Below are positions 1 through 8,456 of a stretch of 31,447 nt of DNA, piece by piece (within the stretch, counting starts at the first letter, position 1; every line of letters starts with the position of its first letter). The stretch is from Clostridia bacterium (lineage in GTDB: Bacteria; Bacillota_A; Clostridia; Oscillospirales; CAG-272), in assembly GCA_017542695.1 (NCBI GenBank), contig JAFXWT010000275.1, forward strand, positions 1-31,447, written 5' to 3'. A program made the translations under genes and the position numbers. A model generated the notes under the pieces. That model did no database searches, was not told the origin of the DNA, and saw only the letters and a program-made list of their open reading frames with translations.

Positions 1-60
1 CAGCAGCTCGTCGAGCTTGTTAGGCTCGCAGCGCATGATGGCGGTCTTCTCGTCGATCAT
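1..60 (-). CDS. Unidentified partial ORF at left edge, overlapping the gnd stop
   Basis: An open frame starts with ATG at 60-58, overlaps the TGA that ends the gnd fragment (ATGA arrangement) and runs off the left edge after 20 codons. It begins Met-Ile-Asp-Glu-Lys-Thr and is compatible with coding sequence. It is not the continuation of 6-phosphogluconate dehydrogenase in any frame, because the family continues after the HNGIEYGDM motif with a helix rich in Ala, Glu, Tyr and Leu. I do not recognise the protein. It may be a separate gene, or foreign sequence joined at a contig end. Confidence 0.3.
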   Translation of the reverse strand, partial: MIDEKTAIMRCEPNKLDELL

Positions 61-650
61 ACATGCATATCACCGTATTCGATGCCGTTGTGAACCATCT
101 TGACAAAGTGCCCCGCGCCGTTCTCGCCGACCCAGTCGCAGCACGGCGAGCCGTCCTCGACCTTGGCGCAAATCGCCTGAAGTATCGGTTTGACGTGCGG
201 CCAAGCGGCGGGGCTGCCGCCGGGCATTAAGCTCGGACCTTTCAGCGCGCCCTCTTCGCCGCCCGAAACGCCCGTTCCGATGTAGAGCTTGCCTTTCGAC
301 TCAACGTACGCCGTCCGGCGCGCGGTGTCGGGGAAATGTGAGTTTCCGCCGTCGATGATGATGTCGCCGTCGTCGAGCAGCGGAAGCAGTTTTTCGATCA
401 TATCGTCGACAGCCGAGCCCGCTTTGATCATCATCATAACGCGGCGCGGTTTTTCAAGCGTCGATACGAGCTCTTCAAGAGAATACGTGCCGACGATGTT
501 CTTGCCTTTGGCGCGTCCCTCGACAAAATTTTTCACTTTTTCGGTCGTGCGGTTGAAAACGGAAACGGTAAATCCGTGACTTTCCATATTCATAACGAGG
601 TTTTCGCCCATTACCGCGAGTCCGATAAGTCCGATGTCTGATTTTTTCAT
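57..650 (-). pseudogene. gnd: 6-phosphogluconate dehydrogenase, N-terminal domain only (truncated)
   Basis: This is the NADP-binding half of 6-phosphogluconate dehydrogenase, which oxidatively decarboxylates 6-phosphogluconate to ribulose 5-phosphate in the pentose phosphate pathway. The Rossmann motif GLAVMGENL lies at residues 9-17, followed by the FNRT region, the IIDGGNSHFPDT substrate motif (about 98-109), the GTGVSGGEEGA signature (about 126-136) and the catalytic-region HFVKMVHNGIEYGDM. Full-length enzymes have about 470 residues. This one stops at 197, just after GDM, losing the all-helical dimerisation and substrate domain. The start is supported by AAAGGAG at 664-658, which lies in the end of the upstream membrane-protein gene, so the two are translationally close. 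Truncation may be a real disruption or an assembly join, since the break lies 57 bases from the window edge. Confidence 0.85.
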
Positions 651-657
651 TGTGTAT

Positions 658-1131
658 TTATCTCCTTTGAAATATTATTATCCTTTTTTCTTTGCCGTGC
701 ATGACGAGGTAAACGATAAGATGCGCAAGCCGTGTGACAATGTGCGAAACGCCGAGAACGTACGTCAGTATCTCCAAAAAGAACGAGTACGTCGGCATTA
801 AAACAAGCGCTGACACAGTGACGGAAAGCGGAATTATGAGTTCAAGCGAAATAATATGAAATATCGTTTTGTATGGCCTCTTTTTATCTCTTTCCGACGC
901 AAAATACCGAATGTCGAACCATAAATTGAGTTCAAAAATCACGGCGTAAATCATGATCATGAACATGGCGTAATAGAACAGCCCCTCAAACCCGTCGCGC
1001 GTATAGTATCCGCTGCGCACTTTGATGATATCTTCAACAACGATGGCTGCCGAAATTATCACCGTCAGCGCGATGAGCGCGATAAAAACGATGCTGACTG
1101 TCTTTTTCGGAGAAATTTTCGTATTATCCAT
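658..1131 (-). CDS. Small four-helix membrane protein, unknown function
   Basis: I do not recognise the family. The 157-residue product has four likely membrane helices: about 11-33, 51-71, 90-112 and 117-139. The first ends near a VVEDIIKVRSGYYTRDG stretch, and a positively charged segment (SERDKKRPYK, about 78-88) lies between helices two and three. The C-terminus is short and basic. There is no signal peptide cleavage site and no catalytic motif. The start has a clear AAAGGAG seven bases upstream. It sits between the larA-like gene, 49 bases upstream, and gnd, 7 bases downstream, all on the same strand, so the three are probably co-transcribed. Nothing ties its function to either neighbour. 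Confidence 0.7.
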   Translation of the reverse strand: MDNTKISPKKTVSIVFIALIALTVIISAAIVVEDIIKVRSGYYTRDGFEGLFYYAMFMIMIYAVIFELNLWFDIRYFASERDKKRPYKTIFHIISLELIIPLSVTVSALVLMPTYSFFLEILTYVLGVSHIVTRLAHLIVYLVMHGKEKRIIIFQRR

Positions 1132-1180
1132 AATCGCTCCTTTCGGCTTTTTTGTTGTTAACTACGGTATAATTTTTATT

Positions 1181-2425
1181 TTATCCCACCGTCCAGAGCC
1201 CCAGCGCGGGATTTGAAATGTAGAATATCTCCTCCCCCTCGACGGTGTTAAAACCGTCGGTGAGCTTTGCGGGATCGTATTTTTTCACCATCTCGTCATA
1301 CGGGATATATCCGAAGCACGCGCCGCGCACCTCGCTCTCCGTCAGCTCCCTTGTGCAATAGGTGATACTGAATCTCCCGTCTGACGAGCCGTGTATCAGG
1401 TGCGCCGCGACGGAAAGATTGTTCTCAAGTTCCGGCTCGGTTTTGACGAGTTCGAGCACTTTTTCACGCCCGCAATAGCCGAATTTTCTGATAAGGCGGT
1501 CATTTTCCGCGTCCTCGCCGAATTTTTTGACGGCCGGCGCAAGGATTATCAGTTCGCCGCCGTCGGCGATGGCCATTCTCGTGCGATAGATCGCCTTATT
1601 GCCGAGCCACGTGCTCTTGAATTCGCGCGGGTCGAGATAAACGACAACTTTTTTCAGCGGATTTTCCATATGAGTGAGGTTGACACGCTGACTTTCGGCG
1701 ACTGCCATTTCAAACAGCTCGCGCGCGCGACCGATGAAAACGTCGTGAATAAACGTTTCGTCGCCCTTGTTCGTCGTCACTGTCAGCACGTACATAAGCG
1801 GCACGCCCGCGAGGAAATTCTGCTCGGCGTAGTCGAAAACGCGGCGCACGGGCGAAAAATCACGGCCCATTACACGCTCCATTCCGTAGAACGCGCCGAG
1901 CATATGCGAGGAATTTATCATATTCGAGCCGCCGCACCCGACGAAGATGTTTTTCGAGTAATTCGCCATCCCGACGACCTCGTGCGGCACGACCTGCCCT
2001 ATTGAAATGACGAGATCGTACGACTTGTCGAGCAGGCGACGGTTCACCTCAACGTCGATCTTTGACGTTACGAGTCCCTCGGACACCTCCGACACGAATC
2101 CGGACGGCACCTCGCCGATCTTGATAACGTCGCTGCGCCAATTATGAACGATCATTTTTTCAAACGGAACCCCCTCGCCGAAAAACGCCGTCCATTCCGT
2201 TTTCGTCATCGGCTCGTGAGTGCCGAGCGCGGGCATGATGTCGATCTCACACTTGTCTTTCAGCATCTCGTAATACATCGCGGTGATCTTCCCCGCGCCC
2301 GAATACATTCGCGTGTAATCGGGAGGGAGGATGAGCACTTTTTTAAGCGTCTTTCCTTCGAGCGATTTTACGAGCGCCGAGCGAAGCTCGTCGTCCTTAA
2401 TATACGTTTTGCTTTTTATATACAT
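1181..2425 (-). CDS. LarA-family nickel-pincer (lactate racemase-like, DUF2088) protein
   Basis: This is a homologue of LarA, the lactate racemase that carries a covalent nickel-pincer nucleotide and interconverts 2-hydroxy acids. All residues expected for cofactor use can be placed: DYTR at 36-39, His70 in ALGTH, His148 in VVPHE, Lys158 and His174. The His148-Lys158 spacing (10) and Lys158-His174 spacing (16) equal those of His174, Lys184 and His200 in Lactiplantibacillus LarA, where Lys184 binds the cofactor and His200 binds nickel. I start at the ATG at 2425 (414 residues) because it has a GAGG site and begins at a natural N-terminus. A longer frame from 2548 would run through the promoter. 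No larB, larC, larE or nickel transporter genes occur in this window. Substrate is unknown; many LarA paralogues act on hydroxy acids other than lactate. Confidence 0.85.
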   Translation of the reverse strand: MYIKSKTYIKDDELRSALVKSLEGKTLKKVLILPPDYTRMYSGAGKITAMYYEMLKDKCEIDIMPALGTHEPMTKTEWTAFFGEGVPFEKMIVHNWRSDVIKIGEVPSGFVSEVSEGLVTSKIDVEVNRRLLDKSYDLVISIGQVVPHEVVGMANYSKNIFVGCGGSNMINSSHMLGAFYGMERVMGRDFSPVRRVFDYAEQNFLAGVPLMYVLTVTTNKGDETFIHDVFIGRARELFEMAVAESQRVNLTHMENPLKKVVVYLDPREFKSTWLGNKAIYRTRMAIADGGELIILAPAVKKFGEDAENDRLIRKFGYCGREKVLELVKTEPELENNLSVAAHLIHGSSDGRFSITYCTRELTESEVRGACFGYIPYDEMVKKYDPAKLTDGFNTVEGEEIFYISNPALGLWTVG

Positions 2426-2462
2426 GGTTTTTACCTCGCTTAGCCCAAATTTCTCCGTGTAC

Positions 2463-2491
2463 ATAATATCACAACAAATAATAAAAGTCAA
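2463..2491 (-). promoter_or_regulatory. Promoter of the larA-like operon
   Basis: On the minus strand a TTGACT -35 (2491-2486) is separated by 17 bases from a TATTAT -10 (2468-2463). Transcription should start near 2456, about 30 bases before the larA-like ATG. It is divergent from the promoter of the opine dehydrogenase gene, and the two -35 boxes are about 50 bases apart. Confidence 0.7.
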
Positions 2492-2541
2492 TATAAATAA
2501 GGTCGCGCGCGTCATTATCGTGCATATCGACGATACATCCC

Positions 2542-2570
2542 TTGACAATCGCCGCCAAAAGCGGTAAAAT
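2542..2570 (+). promoter_or_regulatory. Promoter of the opine dehydrogenase-like gene
   Basis: A consensus TTGACA -35 (2542-2547), a 17-base spacer and a TAAAAT -10 (2565-2570) place the transcription start near 2577, about 40 bases before the ATG at 2616. A strong AAGGAGG ribosome site follows at 2600-2606. Confidence 0.8.
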
Positions 2571-2615
2571 GTAAACGAACATCAATAACTCGGCACAGCC
2601 GAAGGAGGATTTCTT

Positions 2616-3722
2616 ATGACACCGAAAAAAATCGCAGTTCTCGGCGGCGGCAACGGCGCGCACACAATGGCGGCGGAGCTCTCGCTAAAAGGGCACACGG
2701 TAACGCTCTTTGAAATGCCGCGCTTCAAAAACAATATGAAAAAGGTTTTTGAAACGAAGACGATCAGACTTCAGGGCAACATTCCCGAATTGCAGGGCCC
2801 CGTTGAGCTCAACGACGTTACGGACGACATCGAAAAAGCCGTCAAGAGCGCTCACTACGTCTGCATAGTCGCGCCCGCGTTCGCGCACAGCGGATACGCA
2901 AAGCTACTCAAAGGTCATCTTCACAAGGAACAGATCGTCGTCACGTTTCCCGGCGCGTTCTCTGCGCTCGTGCTGAAAAAAGAGCTCGACGGCGACGATT
3001 GCCCGACGTTCGCCGACGCGAACAACCTGCCCTACGACGCGCGCCTCACATCTCCGGGCTCGGACACCGTCAACGTTTTCGGCAGAAACCCCATCAACAT
3101 CGCTTTTCTCCCCGCGGAAAAGGGCCCCGAACTCATCGACGAGATGCGCGAGGACCTCTTCCCGTTTGAAAAGATATACACAGACGTTCTCGAGTGTGGT
3201 CTTGCGATCGTCAACCCCGACTGGCACGCAGGTCCCGTACTCTTCAACATCTCCCGCATCGAAAGCCCGCAGATCAATTTCTTCCTTTACGAACACGGCT
3301 GGACGCCGTCGGCGTGCCGCCTCAACATCGCCATGGACAAAGAGCGCAAGGCGATCGGCAATGTGCTTGGCTATAACCTGCGCCCGATGGAAGATTTCGC
3401 AGGTCGCCCCGAAGGTTATGAGTGGACGTGGCAGGACCTTTACAAAGAGGGACACGGCTCGATCGGACTGACGCCGATATGCGGCCCGAACGACCTCGGC
3501 AGTCGTTATCTGACCGAAGATATCCCGTTCGGTCTCGTTCCGTGGGCGGCGATAGGCGAGCTTCTCGGCGTTCCGATGCCGCTGACAAACGGATTTATCG
3601 ACATCATCAACGTCGTTCACGAGCGCGACTGGCGCAAAGAGGGGCGCTCCCTCTCCGATCTCGGCATCGAGGGCATGACAAAAGACGAACTGTTAAGATA
3701 CGTCAGAACGGGAAAGAAATAA
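2616..3722 (+). CDS. NAD/NADP octopine/nopaline (opine) dehydrogenase family protein
   Basis: This is a 368-residue two-domain dehydrogenase of the opine dehydrogenase family, which reductively joins an amino acid to a 2-oxo acid or does the reverse. The N-terminal Rossmann fold begins with VLGGGNGAH (8-16). The C-terminal domain holds the catalytic residues expected from the Arthrobacter N-(1-carboxyethyl)norvaline dehydrogenase triad His202, Arg292, Asp297: here His204 in NPDWHAG, Arg297 and Asp302 in SRYLTEDIP, with the Arg-to-Asp spacing of five conserved. The gene has its own strong promoter and an AAGGAGG site and is followed by a 113-base gap before the CstA-family gene. The substrate pair cannot be read from sequence. 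Related proteins have often been misnamed ketopantoate reductase or glycerol-3-phosphate dehydrogenase. Confidence 0.85.
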   Translation: MTPKKIAVLGGGNGAHTMAAELSLKGHTVTLFEMPRFKNNMKKVFETKTIRLQGNIPELQGPVELNDVTDDIEKAVKSAHYVCIVAPAFAHSGYAKLLKGHLHKEQIVVTFPGAFSALVLKKELDGDDCPTFADANNLPYDARLTSPGSDTVNVFGRNPINIAFLPAEKGPELIDEMREDLFPFEKIYTDVLECGLAIVNPDWHAGPVLFNISRIESPQINFFLYEHGWTPSACRLNIAMDKERKAIGNVLGYNLRPMEDFAGRPEGYEWTWQDLYKEGHGSIGLTPICGPNDLGSRYLTEDIPFGLVPWAAIGELLGVPMPLTNGFIDIINVVHERDWRKEGRSLSDLGIEGMTKDELLRYVRTGKK

Positions 3723-3835
3723 AGATTTTTCTCGAAGTCATCGCTGACGACGTATAAATCAATGTCGTCCTTATAAACTTTGAAATAATCGTATTTTAAC
3801 CCGTAAAAACAGTTGATAAAAGTGTAAAATAACAA

Positions 3836-5278
3836 ATGATATCATTATTACTTGCATTTGCCGTTCTTATCGGCGGATATTTGATTTACAGTCGCATCAC
3901 CGACAAGATATTTGCGACCGACGACAGAGAAACACCCGCGATCACGGTAAACGACGGCGTTGACTGCGTTCCCATGAAAACGTGGAAAGCGTTTCTCGTA
4001 CAACTTTTGAATATAGCGGGCACCGGCCCGATCTTCGGCGCGTTGATGGGCGCCGTTTTCGGCCCTGTCGTCTTTTTGTGGATCGTGTTCGGTTCGATAC
4101 TCGGCGGCGCCGTCCACGACTATATGTCGGGCATGATCAGCGAGCGTCACGGCGGCGCGTCGATCGCCGAGCTTTCGGGCGAATACCTCGGAAAAGCGGC
4201 AAAATGGATCATGCGCGTTTTCTCGGTCATTCTGCTCATTCTGTGCGGAACGGTCTTTGTGACAAGCCCGGCGGCGCTGCTTGCAAAACTGACTCCCGAC
4301 TTTATGAACGGCACGTTCTGGGCGATCATTATCCTCGCCTATTATTTGCTTGCGACGCTTCTTCCGATAGATAAGCTGATAGGAAAGCTGTATCCGGTTT
4401 TCGGCGTGATGCTCATAGTCATGGCGTGCGCCGTCATAGGCGGCATCATCTTCTCGGGAGGCAAGTTTACCATTCCCGAACTGACGCTGAAAAATCTCCA
4501 CCCCGACGGAACACCGGTCTGGCCGTATATGTTCATAACGGTCGCCTGCGGCGCCGTTTCGGGCTTCCACGCGACGCAGTCGCCGATGATAGCAAAGTGC
4601 ATCACAAGCGAAAAAGTCGGCAGGAAGGTCTTTTACGGCGCGATGATAAGCGAATCTGTCATCGCTCTCGTCTGGGCAGCCGCCGGCGTCGCTTTCTACG
4701 GAACGACGGAGCTTCTGAATAACGCTCTGGCAGGCGGCGCTTCAAACGTCGTGTATGAAATATCCACGGGCGTTCTCGGCGTTTTCGGCGGCGTTCTCGC
4801 TATCGCGGGCGTCGTCGTGTGTCCGATCACATCAGGCGACACGGCGTTCAGAAGCGCGCGTCTCATTTTAGCGGAAACGTTTAATCTCGAACAAAAAAAG
4901 ATCAAAAACCGACTCATCATCACAATACCGCTTCTCGTCACAGGCGGATTTCTCACATGGTTTGCCATCGCGCACAGTAACGGCTTTCAGATCGTCTGGC
5001 GCTATTTCTCGTGGAGCAATCAGACGCTCGCAATGATCGCCCTCTGGGTGGCGACGGCGTATCTCGTAAAGAAAGGCAAATATCACTTCGGCTCACTCCT
5101 TACGGCGCTGCCCGCGACGTTCATGTCGGCGGTAAGTATGACATATATACTGACGGCGGACGAAGGGCTGCGCCTCTCGGTGAATATTGCGTATCCTGTC
5201 GGGATTTGTTTTGCGTCGGTTCTTTTCATCGTTTACGTCGTGCTTTGGGCGCGTTTCAAAAAGAAAAAAACATTATAA
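3836..5278 (+). CDS. cstA: CstA-family carbon starvation / pyruvate or peptide carrier
   Basis: This is a polytopic inner-membrane carrier of the CstA family, linked in other bacteria to pyruvate and peptide uptake. The 480-residue product is the short form common in Clostridia; E. coli CstA has about 700. Family landmarks include LLNIAGTGPIFGALMGA (57-73), GAVHDYMSGMISERHGG (about 91-107), the SGFHATQSPMIAKC segment (about 241-254) and VCPITSGDTAFRSARL (about 328-343). About a dozen hydrophobic helices are visible. Unusually, no Shine-Dalgarno precedes the ATG: the preceding bases are AAAATAACAA. A downstream in-frame ATG would remove the first helix, so I keep this start. The HAD phosphatase gene follows after 34 bases and is likely co-transcribed. 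Confidence 0.85.
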   Translation: MISLLLAFAVLIGGYLIYSRITDKIFATDDRETPAITVNDGVDCVPMKTWKAFLVQLLNIAGTGPIFGALMGAVFGPVVFLWIVFGSILGGAVHDYMSGMISERHGGASIAELSGEYLGKAAKWIMRVFSVILLILCGTVFVTSPAALLAKLTPDFMNGTFWAIIILAYYLLATLLPIDKLIGKLYPVFGVMLIVMACAVIGGIIFSGGKFTIPELTLKNLHPDGTPVWPYMFITVACGAVSGFHATQSPMIAKCITSEKVGRKVFYGAMISESVIALVWAAAGVAFYGTTELLNNALAGGASNVVYEISTGVLGVFGGVLAIAGVVVCPITSGDTAFRSARLILAETFNLEQKKIKNRLIITIPLLVTGGFLTWFAIAHSNGFQIVWRYFSWSNQTLAMIALWVATAYLVKKGKYHFGSLLTALPATFMSAVSMTYILTADEGLRLSVNIAYPVGICFASVLFIVYVVLWARFKKKKTL

Positions 5279-5312
5279 AACCGAGATATATGACATCAAA
5301 AGGAGACAAAAA

Positions 5313-6371
5313 ATGAAACTGATCAAAAATTCGATTGTTGTTTTGCTGATATTCATCGTCGCGCTGAATACTGTCGCTTGCGGCACCGCAAAAAGTACCG
5401 TTAAGTTTGAGTATTGGAACGAATGTGAGGCGCTGACGGGGCTTAAAGATTACGTTGCGGCGGTCACGGACGAAAAATCAAAAGACTACATTCCCGTCGA
5501 GGACAGGATCGCCGTCTTCGATATGGACGGAACGCTCATGTGCGAAACGTACTACACATATTACGACACGATGATGTTCATAGAATATTGTCTTTACGAT
5601 CACCCCGAAAGAGTTTCTGACGAACTGAAAGAAGTCGCCGAGGCGATCAAGCCCGGATATACCGCCGACGAAACTCTGGCAAGAAATTTTGCAAAGGCAT
5701 ACGCGGGAATGACCGTCAGCGAATTTTACGACTACGTCGTGTCGTTCGGACAAAAGAAAACGCAGAGCTTTAACAACATGCGTTATATAGATAACTTCTA
5801 TCTTCCCATGGTGGAGGTCGTGCGTTACCTCTATGAAAACGGATTTACGATCTGGGTCATCAGCGGCACGGAACGCACGACCACGCGCGCGATCGTGGAA
5901 AACTCGCCGATCAAGGATTACGTCACGCCCGATCACGTTATAGGCACGGACTTTGAGGTTAAAGTAAAAGGTCACGAAGAGGAATCGTCGAACATGGATT
6001 TCAAGTATAACAGCGGAGACGAACTCGTTCTGACAGGCGGCTTTATTCAGAAAAACCTCAACGCAAACAAGTCCATTTATATCGAAAGAGAAATCGGCAA
6101 GCGCCCCGTGCTCGCGTTCGGAAACAGCGGAAGCGACACGAGCATGATGAACTACGCCATAGATGAAAGAAATCCCTATAAGGCGCAGGCGTATATGATC
6201 GTTGCCGACGACAGCGTGCGCGAATGGGGCACACAGGATTGGGAGACGAAATCGGCGGACTACATCGCCAAAGGATACACGCCGATCTCCATGAAAAACG
6301 ACTTCGCAAAGATCTATCCCGAGGGGATCACAAAGGCGCAGGAGCAGTACTCAACGCTGCCGACACGATAG
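5313..6371 (+). CDS. Exported or membrane-anchored HAD-family phosphatase
   Basis: This is a haloacid dehalogenase-superfamily phosphohydrolase. The three HAD motifs are present: DMDGT with nucleophile Asp70 and acid/base Asp72 (70-74), the ISGT motif with Ser184 (183-186), Lys253 upstream of motif four, and FGNSGSD (269-275) for magnesium binding. The cap domain lies between residues 75 and 175. Residues 1-24 form a signal peptide ending TVAC, a poor lipobox because Thr replaces the usual Leu at -3, so the protein is either a lipoprotein or simply secreted. I begin at the ATG at 5313, which has AAAAGGAG 5' to it; a longer frame overlaps cstA and lacks a ribosome site. It resembles secreted phosphatases such as phosphorylcholine phosphatase in layout, but the substrate is unknown. 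It is 34 bases downstream of cstA. Confidence 0.8.
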   Translation: MKLIKNSIVVLLIFIVALNTVACGTAKSTVKFEYWNECEALTGLKDYVAAVTDEKSKDYIPVEDRIAVFDMDGTLMCETYYTYYDTMMFIEYCLYDHPERVSDELKEVAEAIKPGYTADETLARNFAKAYAGMTVSEFYDYVVSFGQKKTQSFNNMRYIDNFYLPMVEVVRYLYENGFTIWVISGTERTTTRAIVENSPIKDYVTPDHVIGTDFEVKVKGHEEESSNMDFKYNSGDELVLTGGFIQKNLNANKSIYIEREIGKRPVLAFGNSGSDTSMMNYAIDERNPYKAQAYMIVADDSVREWGTQDWETKSADYIAKGYTPISMKNDFAKIYPEGITKAQEQYSTLPTR

Positions 6372-6446
6372 AAAAGGCACTCGGTTTTGACAGAAAAGGC
6401 AACTTGCAACAAGTCACAAAAAAGATAACATAGCTGACAAAAAGTT

Positions 6447-6503
6447 AAATGCACCCCAAAAGTCAGGCAAAGTAGTATAATGTCTGACTTTTGGGGTGCA
6501 TTT
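6447..6503. repeat. 20-bp perfect inverted repeat (57-base palindrome); possible bidirectional terminator or IS-end remnant
   Basis: The arm AAATGCACCCCAAAAGTCAG (6447-6466) is repeated exactly in reverse complement at 6484-6503, with a 17-base centre that can add about three more pairs (one G-U). It sits between the convergent HAD phosphatase and peptide-binding genes. On the minus strand the stem is followed three bases later by a T5 run, so it can terminate the 6537 gene. On the plus strand the T-run lies 15 bases away. The perfect, long, C-rich arms differ from the other terminators in this window and recall terminal repeats of IS3-group elements. A TATAAT lies in the loop (6476-6481). 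Confidence 0.7.
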
Positions 6504-6536
6504 CACTATGCTGGTGGTTTTTTATTATGTTCAGAA

Positions 6537-8363
6537 TCAATCGAACAGATATTTTTTCGACGGGATCAGCGCAAGATATTTCTCATAATTCTTGAGCGCC
6601 GTTCTTGTGAAAATTTTTGAACCGAAGTAATTTTTCGTAATGCCGGAGAGCTTATTCGACACGACGTAGCACTCGCTGTTGAACACTACAGGAACGATAG
6701 CGCCTTCTTCAAGTAGCAGTTTTTCTGCGTCGTGAAGGATAGCCGCCTTGTCTTTCTGCTTTGTTGCCGCGAACGCGGAGTCGATCAGCTCGTTGTAGGC
6801 GCTGTTTGACCAGCCCGTGAGTCCCGCTTTTGCGGTATACGTGCCGTCGTCGTTCTCGGTCACAAATCCGCTGTACGTCGTTGCAAACGGGGCAAGATCA
6901 TAGAGCGGGTACGGAGAGAGCATCTGCCAGTCGAGTCCGATTATATCATACGATTTCGAGTTCAGCGCGTCCTCGTATTCTTTCGCGTCGCAAGCGCGGA
7001 GAACGACATAGAAGCCGAGCTTTTCCCACGCTTCCTTGGCGAGAGTAGCGAGAGCTTTCTCTTTGCTGTAGAAGCCCATCTGTGCGGACGAATAGCTGTC
7101 GTTTGCCTCGTCAGTGCGGTAGTAAAGATAAATGTCGTCGTACGCGGCGGGATTTATGCCCGCATCGGCGAGGATGTTCTTTGCCTCTTCAAGCTGCGCG
7201 TCTTTGGAAAGGATATTGCCGCCTTTCTTTCTGAACGACGTGCCCTTGCCTGTATTGTATATCATCGAGGGAATAAGTCCCGTCGCGGCTTCGCTTCTGA
7301 CGCCGACCGTCGCCGCCGCTTCTGTTCTGTCGAGCGCGATGCTCATCGCGTATCTGACGGCGCTGTTCTTGAACAGCGCGTTATCGGTGTTGAAAATGTA
7401 AGAATACGTCGACGCGAGCTTGTCGTATTTGAGTTGGCTCTTCTTGAACGACGCCGCCGTTTCCGCCGTGAGGTTGGAGACGTAGAATATCTCGTTGTCG
7501 CCGAACATCGTCACGATGTCGTTTTCCTTGTTCGAGTAAACGACGCTTTTGTCAAGCGGATCGGAGAAATGGAACACGAGTCTGTACGGGATGACGTACT
7601 TGTCGGCGTCCTCCGTTTTGACGTCCTGTTTGAGATAATAGTATGACGATCTTTCGAGAATGATCTCGCCCGTCGTATCGACGACGCCTTCGCTTGAAAC
7701 GCCCGTAAATTTCTTTACTCTGAACGGACCGTTCGTCGAAAGGTCGCGGCCTGAATACGACCACGTGTCGGCATACGGCGAAACTTTGTTCTCGCGGAGC
7801 GGAACGAGCGCCGGGCTTGCGAGGTTTATAAGGAATTCGTCGATATCAGCGCCCTCCTCGAAGATCACCTCGAATTTCGCCGTGGCAAGAGAATAAAGAC
7901 CGATGTCGTCGATGCCTATCTTGCCGTCCTTTGCGTCCTTTGCGCCCTGAATGGCGTAAAGCATCGAGGCGGCGCTCGATTCAAACGAAGGGTCGAGTAT
8001 GCGCTTCCACGCATAGACGACGTCGTTCGCCTGCACCATCGAGCCGTCGCTCCAATATGTATCATTGAGCCACACGGTCATTTTCTTGTTGCCGTAGCGA
8101 TCCTCTCCGATCTCATATTTCTTTGCGAGCGCTTTTTTGAGCTTCCCGCTCTGATCGAGCGAGAAAAGTCCCTCGAAAATGAGGTTTATTATCTTCACGC
8201 TGTTTTCGTCGGTGTACGCGATGGCGGGGTCAAGATTGATCGTCTTTGTTCCCATATAGATGTCTATAACGGCGCCCTTGCCGTCCGCACCTATCGTCGT
8301 GCATCCCGTAAACACAAACGCCAGCGTGAGTATCGCAAGCACAAGTGCCAAAGCCTTTTTCAT
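6537..8363 (-). CDS. Oligopeptide-type ABC transporter substrate-binding lipoprotein (SBP family 5)
   Basis: This is a 608-residue extracellular solute-binding protein of the OppA/DppA family. Residues 1-21 are a lipoprotein signal peptide, with a Lys-Lys start, a hydrophobic core and an FTGC lipobox giving lipidated Cys21. The mature part shows the family pattern: TINLDPAIAYTDENS, IINLIFEGLF, a YWSDGSMVQANDVVYAWKRI block, an RYAMSIALDR block and a DIIGLDWQ block near the C-terminal lobe. The ATG at 8363 has GGAGG eleven bases upstream; an upstream frame to 8480 crosses the promoter and is rejected. No permease or ATPase genes are adjacent, so it is an orphan binding protein as far as the window shows. 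It could bind peptides, nickel-chelates or oligosaccharides, since family 5 is broad. Confidence 0.85.
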   Translation of the reverse strand: MKKALALVLAILTLAFVFTGCTTIGADGKGAVIDIYMGTKTINLDPAIAYTDENSVKIINLIFEGLFSLDQSGKLKKALAKKYEIGEDRYGNKKMTVWLNDTYWSDGSMVQANDVVYAWKRILDPSFESSAASMLYAIQGAKDAKDGKIGIDDIGLYSLATAKFEVIFEEGADIDEFLINLASPALVPLRENKVSPYADTWSYSGRDLSTNGPFRVKKFTGVSSEGVVDTTGEIILERSSYYYLKQDVKTEDADKYVIPYRLVFHFSDPLDKSVVYSNKENDIVTMFGDNEIFYVSNLTAETAASFKKSQLKYDKLASTYSYIFNTDNALFKNSAVRYAMSIALDRTEAAATVGVRSEAATGLIPSMIYNTGKGTSFRKKGGNILSKDAQLEEAKNILADAGINPAAYDDIYLYYRTDEANDSYSSAQMGFYSKEKALATLAKEAWEKLGFYVVLRACDAKEYEDALNSKSYDIIGLDWQMLSPYPLYDLAPFATTYSGFVTENDDGTYTAKAGLTGWSNSAYNELIDSAFAATKQKDKAAILHDAEKLLLEEGAIVPVVFNSECYVVSNKLSGITKNYFGSKIFTRTALKNYEKYLALIPSKKYLFD

Positions 8364-8456
8364 TTTCCGTTTTCCTCCGATGATATTTTGCGGCTTGACG
8401 CAAAACGTTTTTCCGAGCGCGCGGCCGCGCCGCGCAAAAATCAGGTTAATGTATAT

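Noticed and set aside
2426..2548. Longer N-terminus for the LarA-like protein, with a hydrophobic helix
   Set aside because: It would pass through a good promoter; the ATG at 2425 has a ribosome site and a natural N-terminus.
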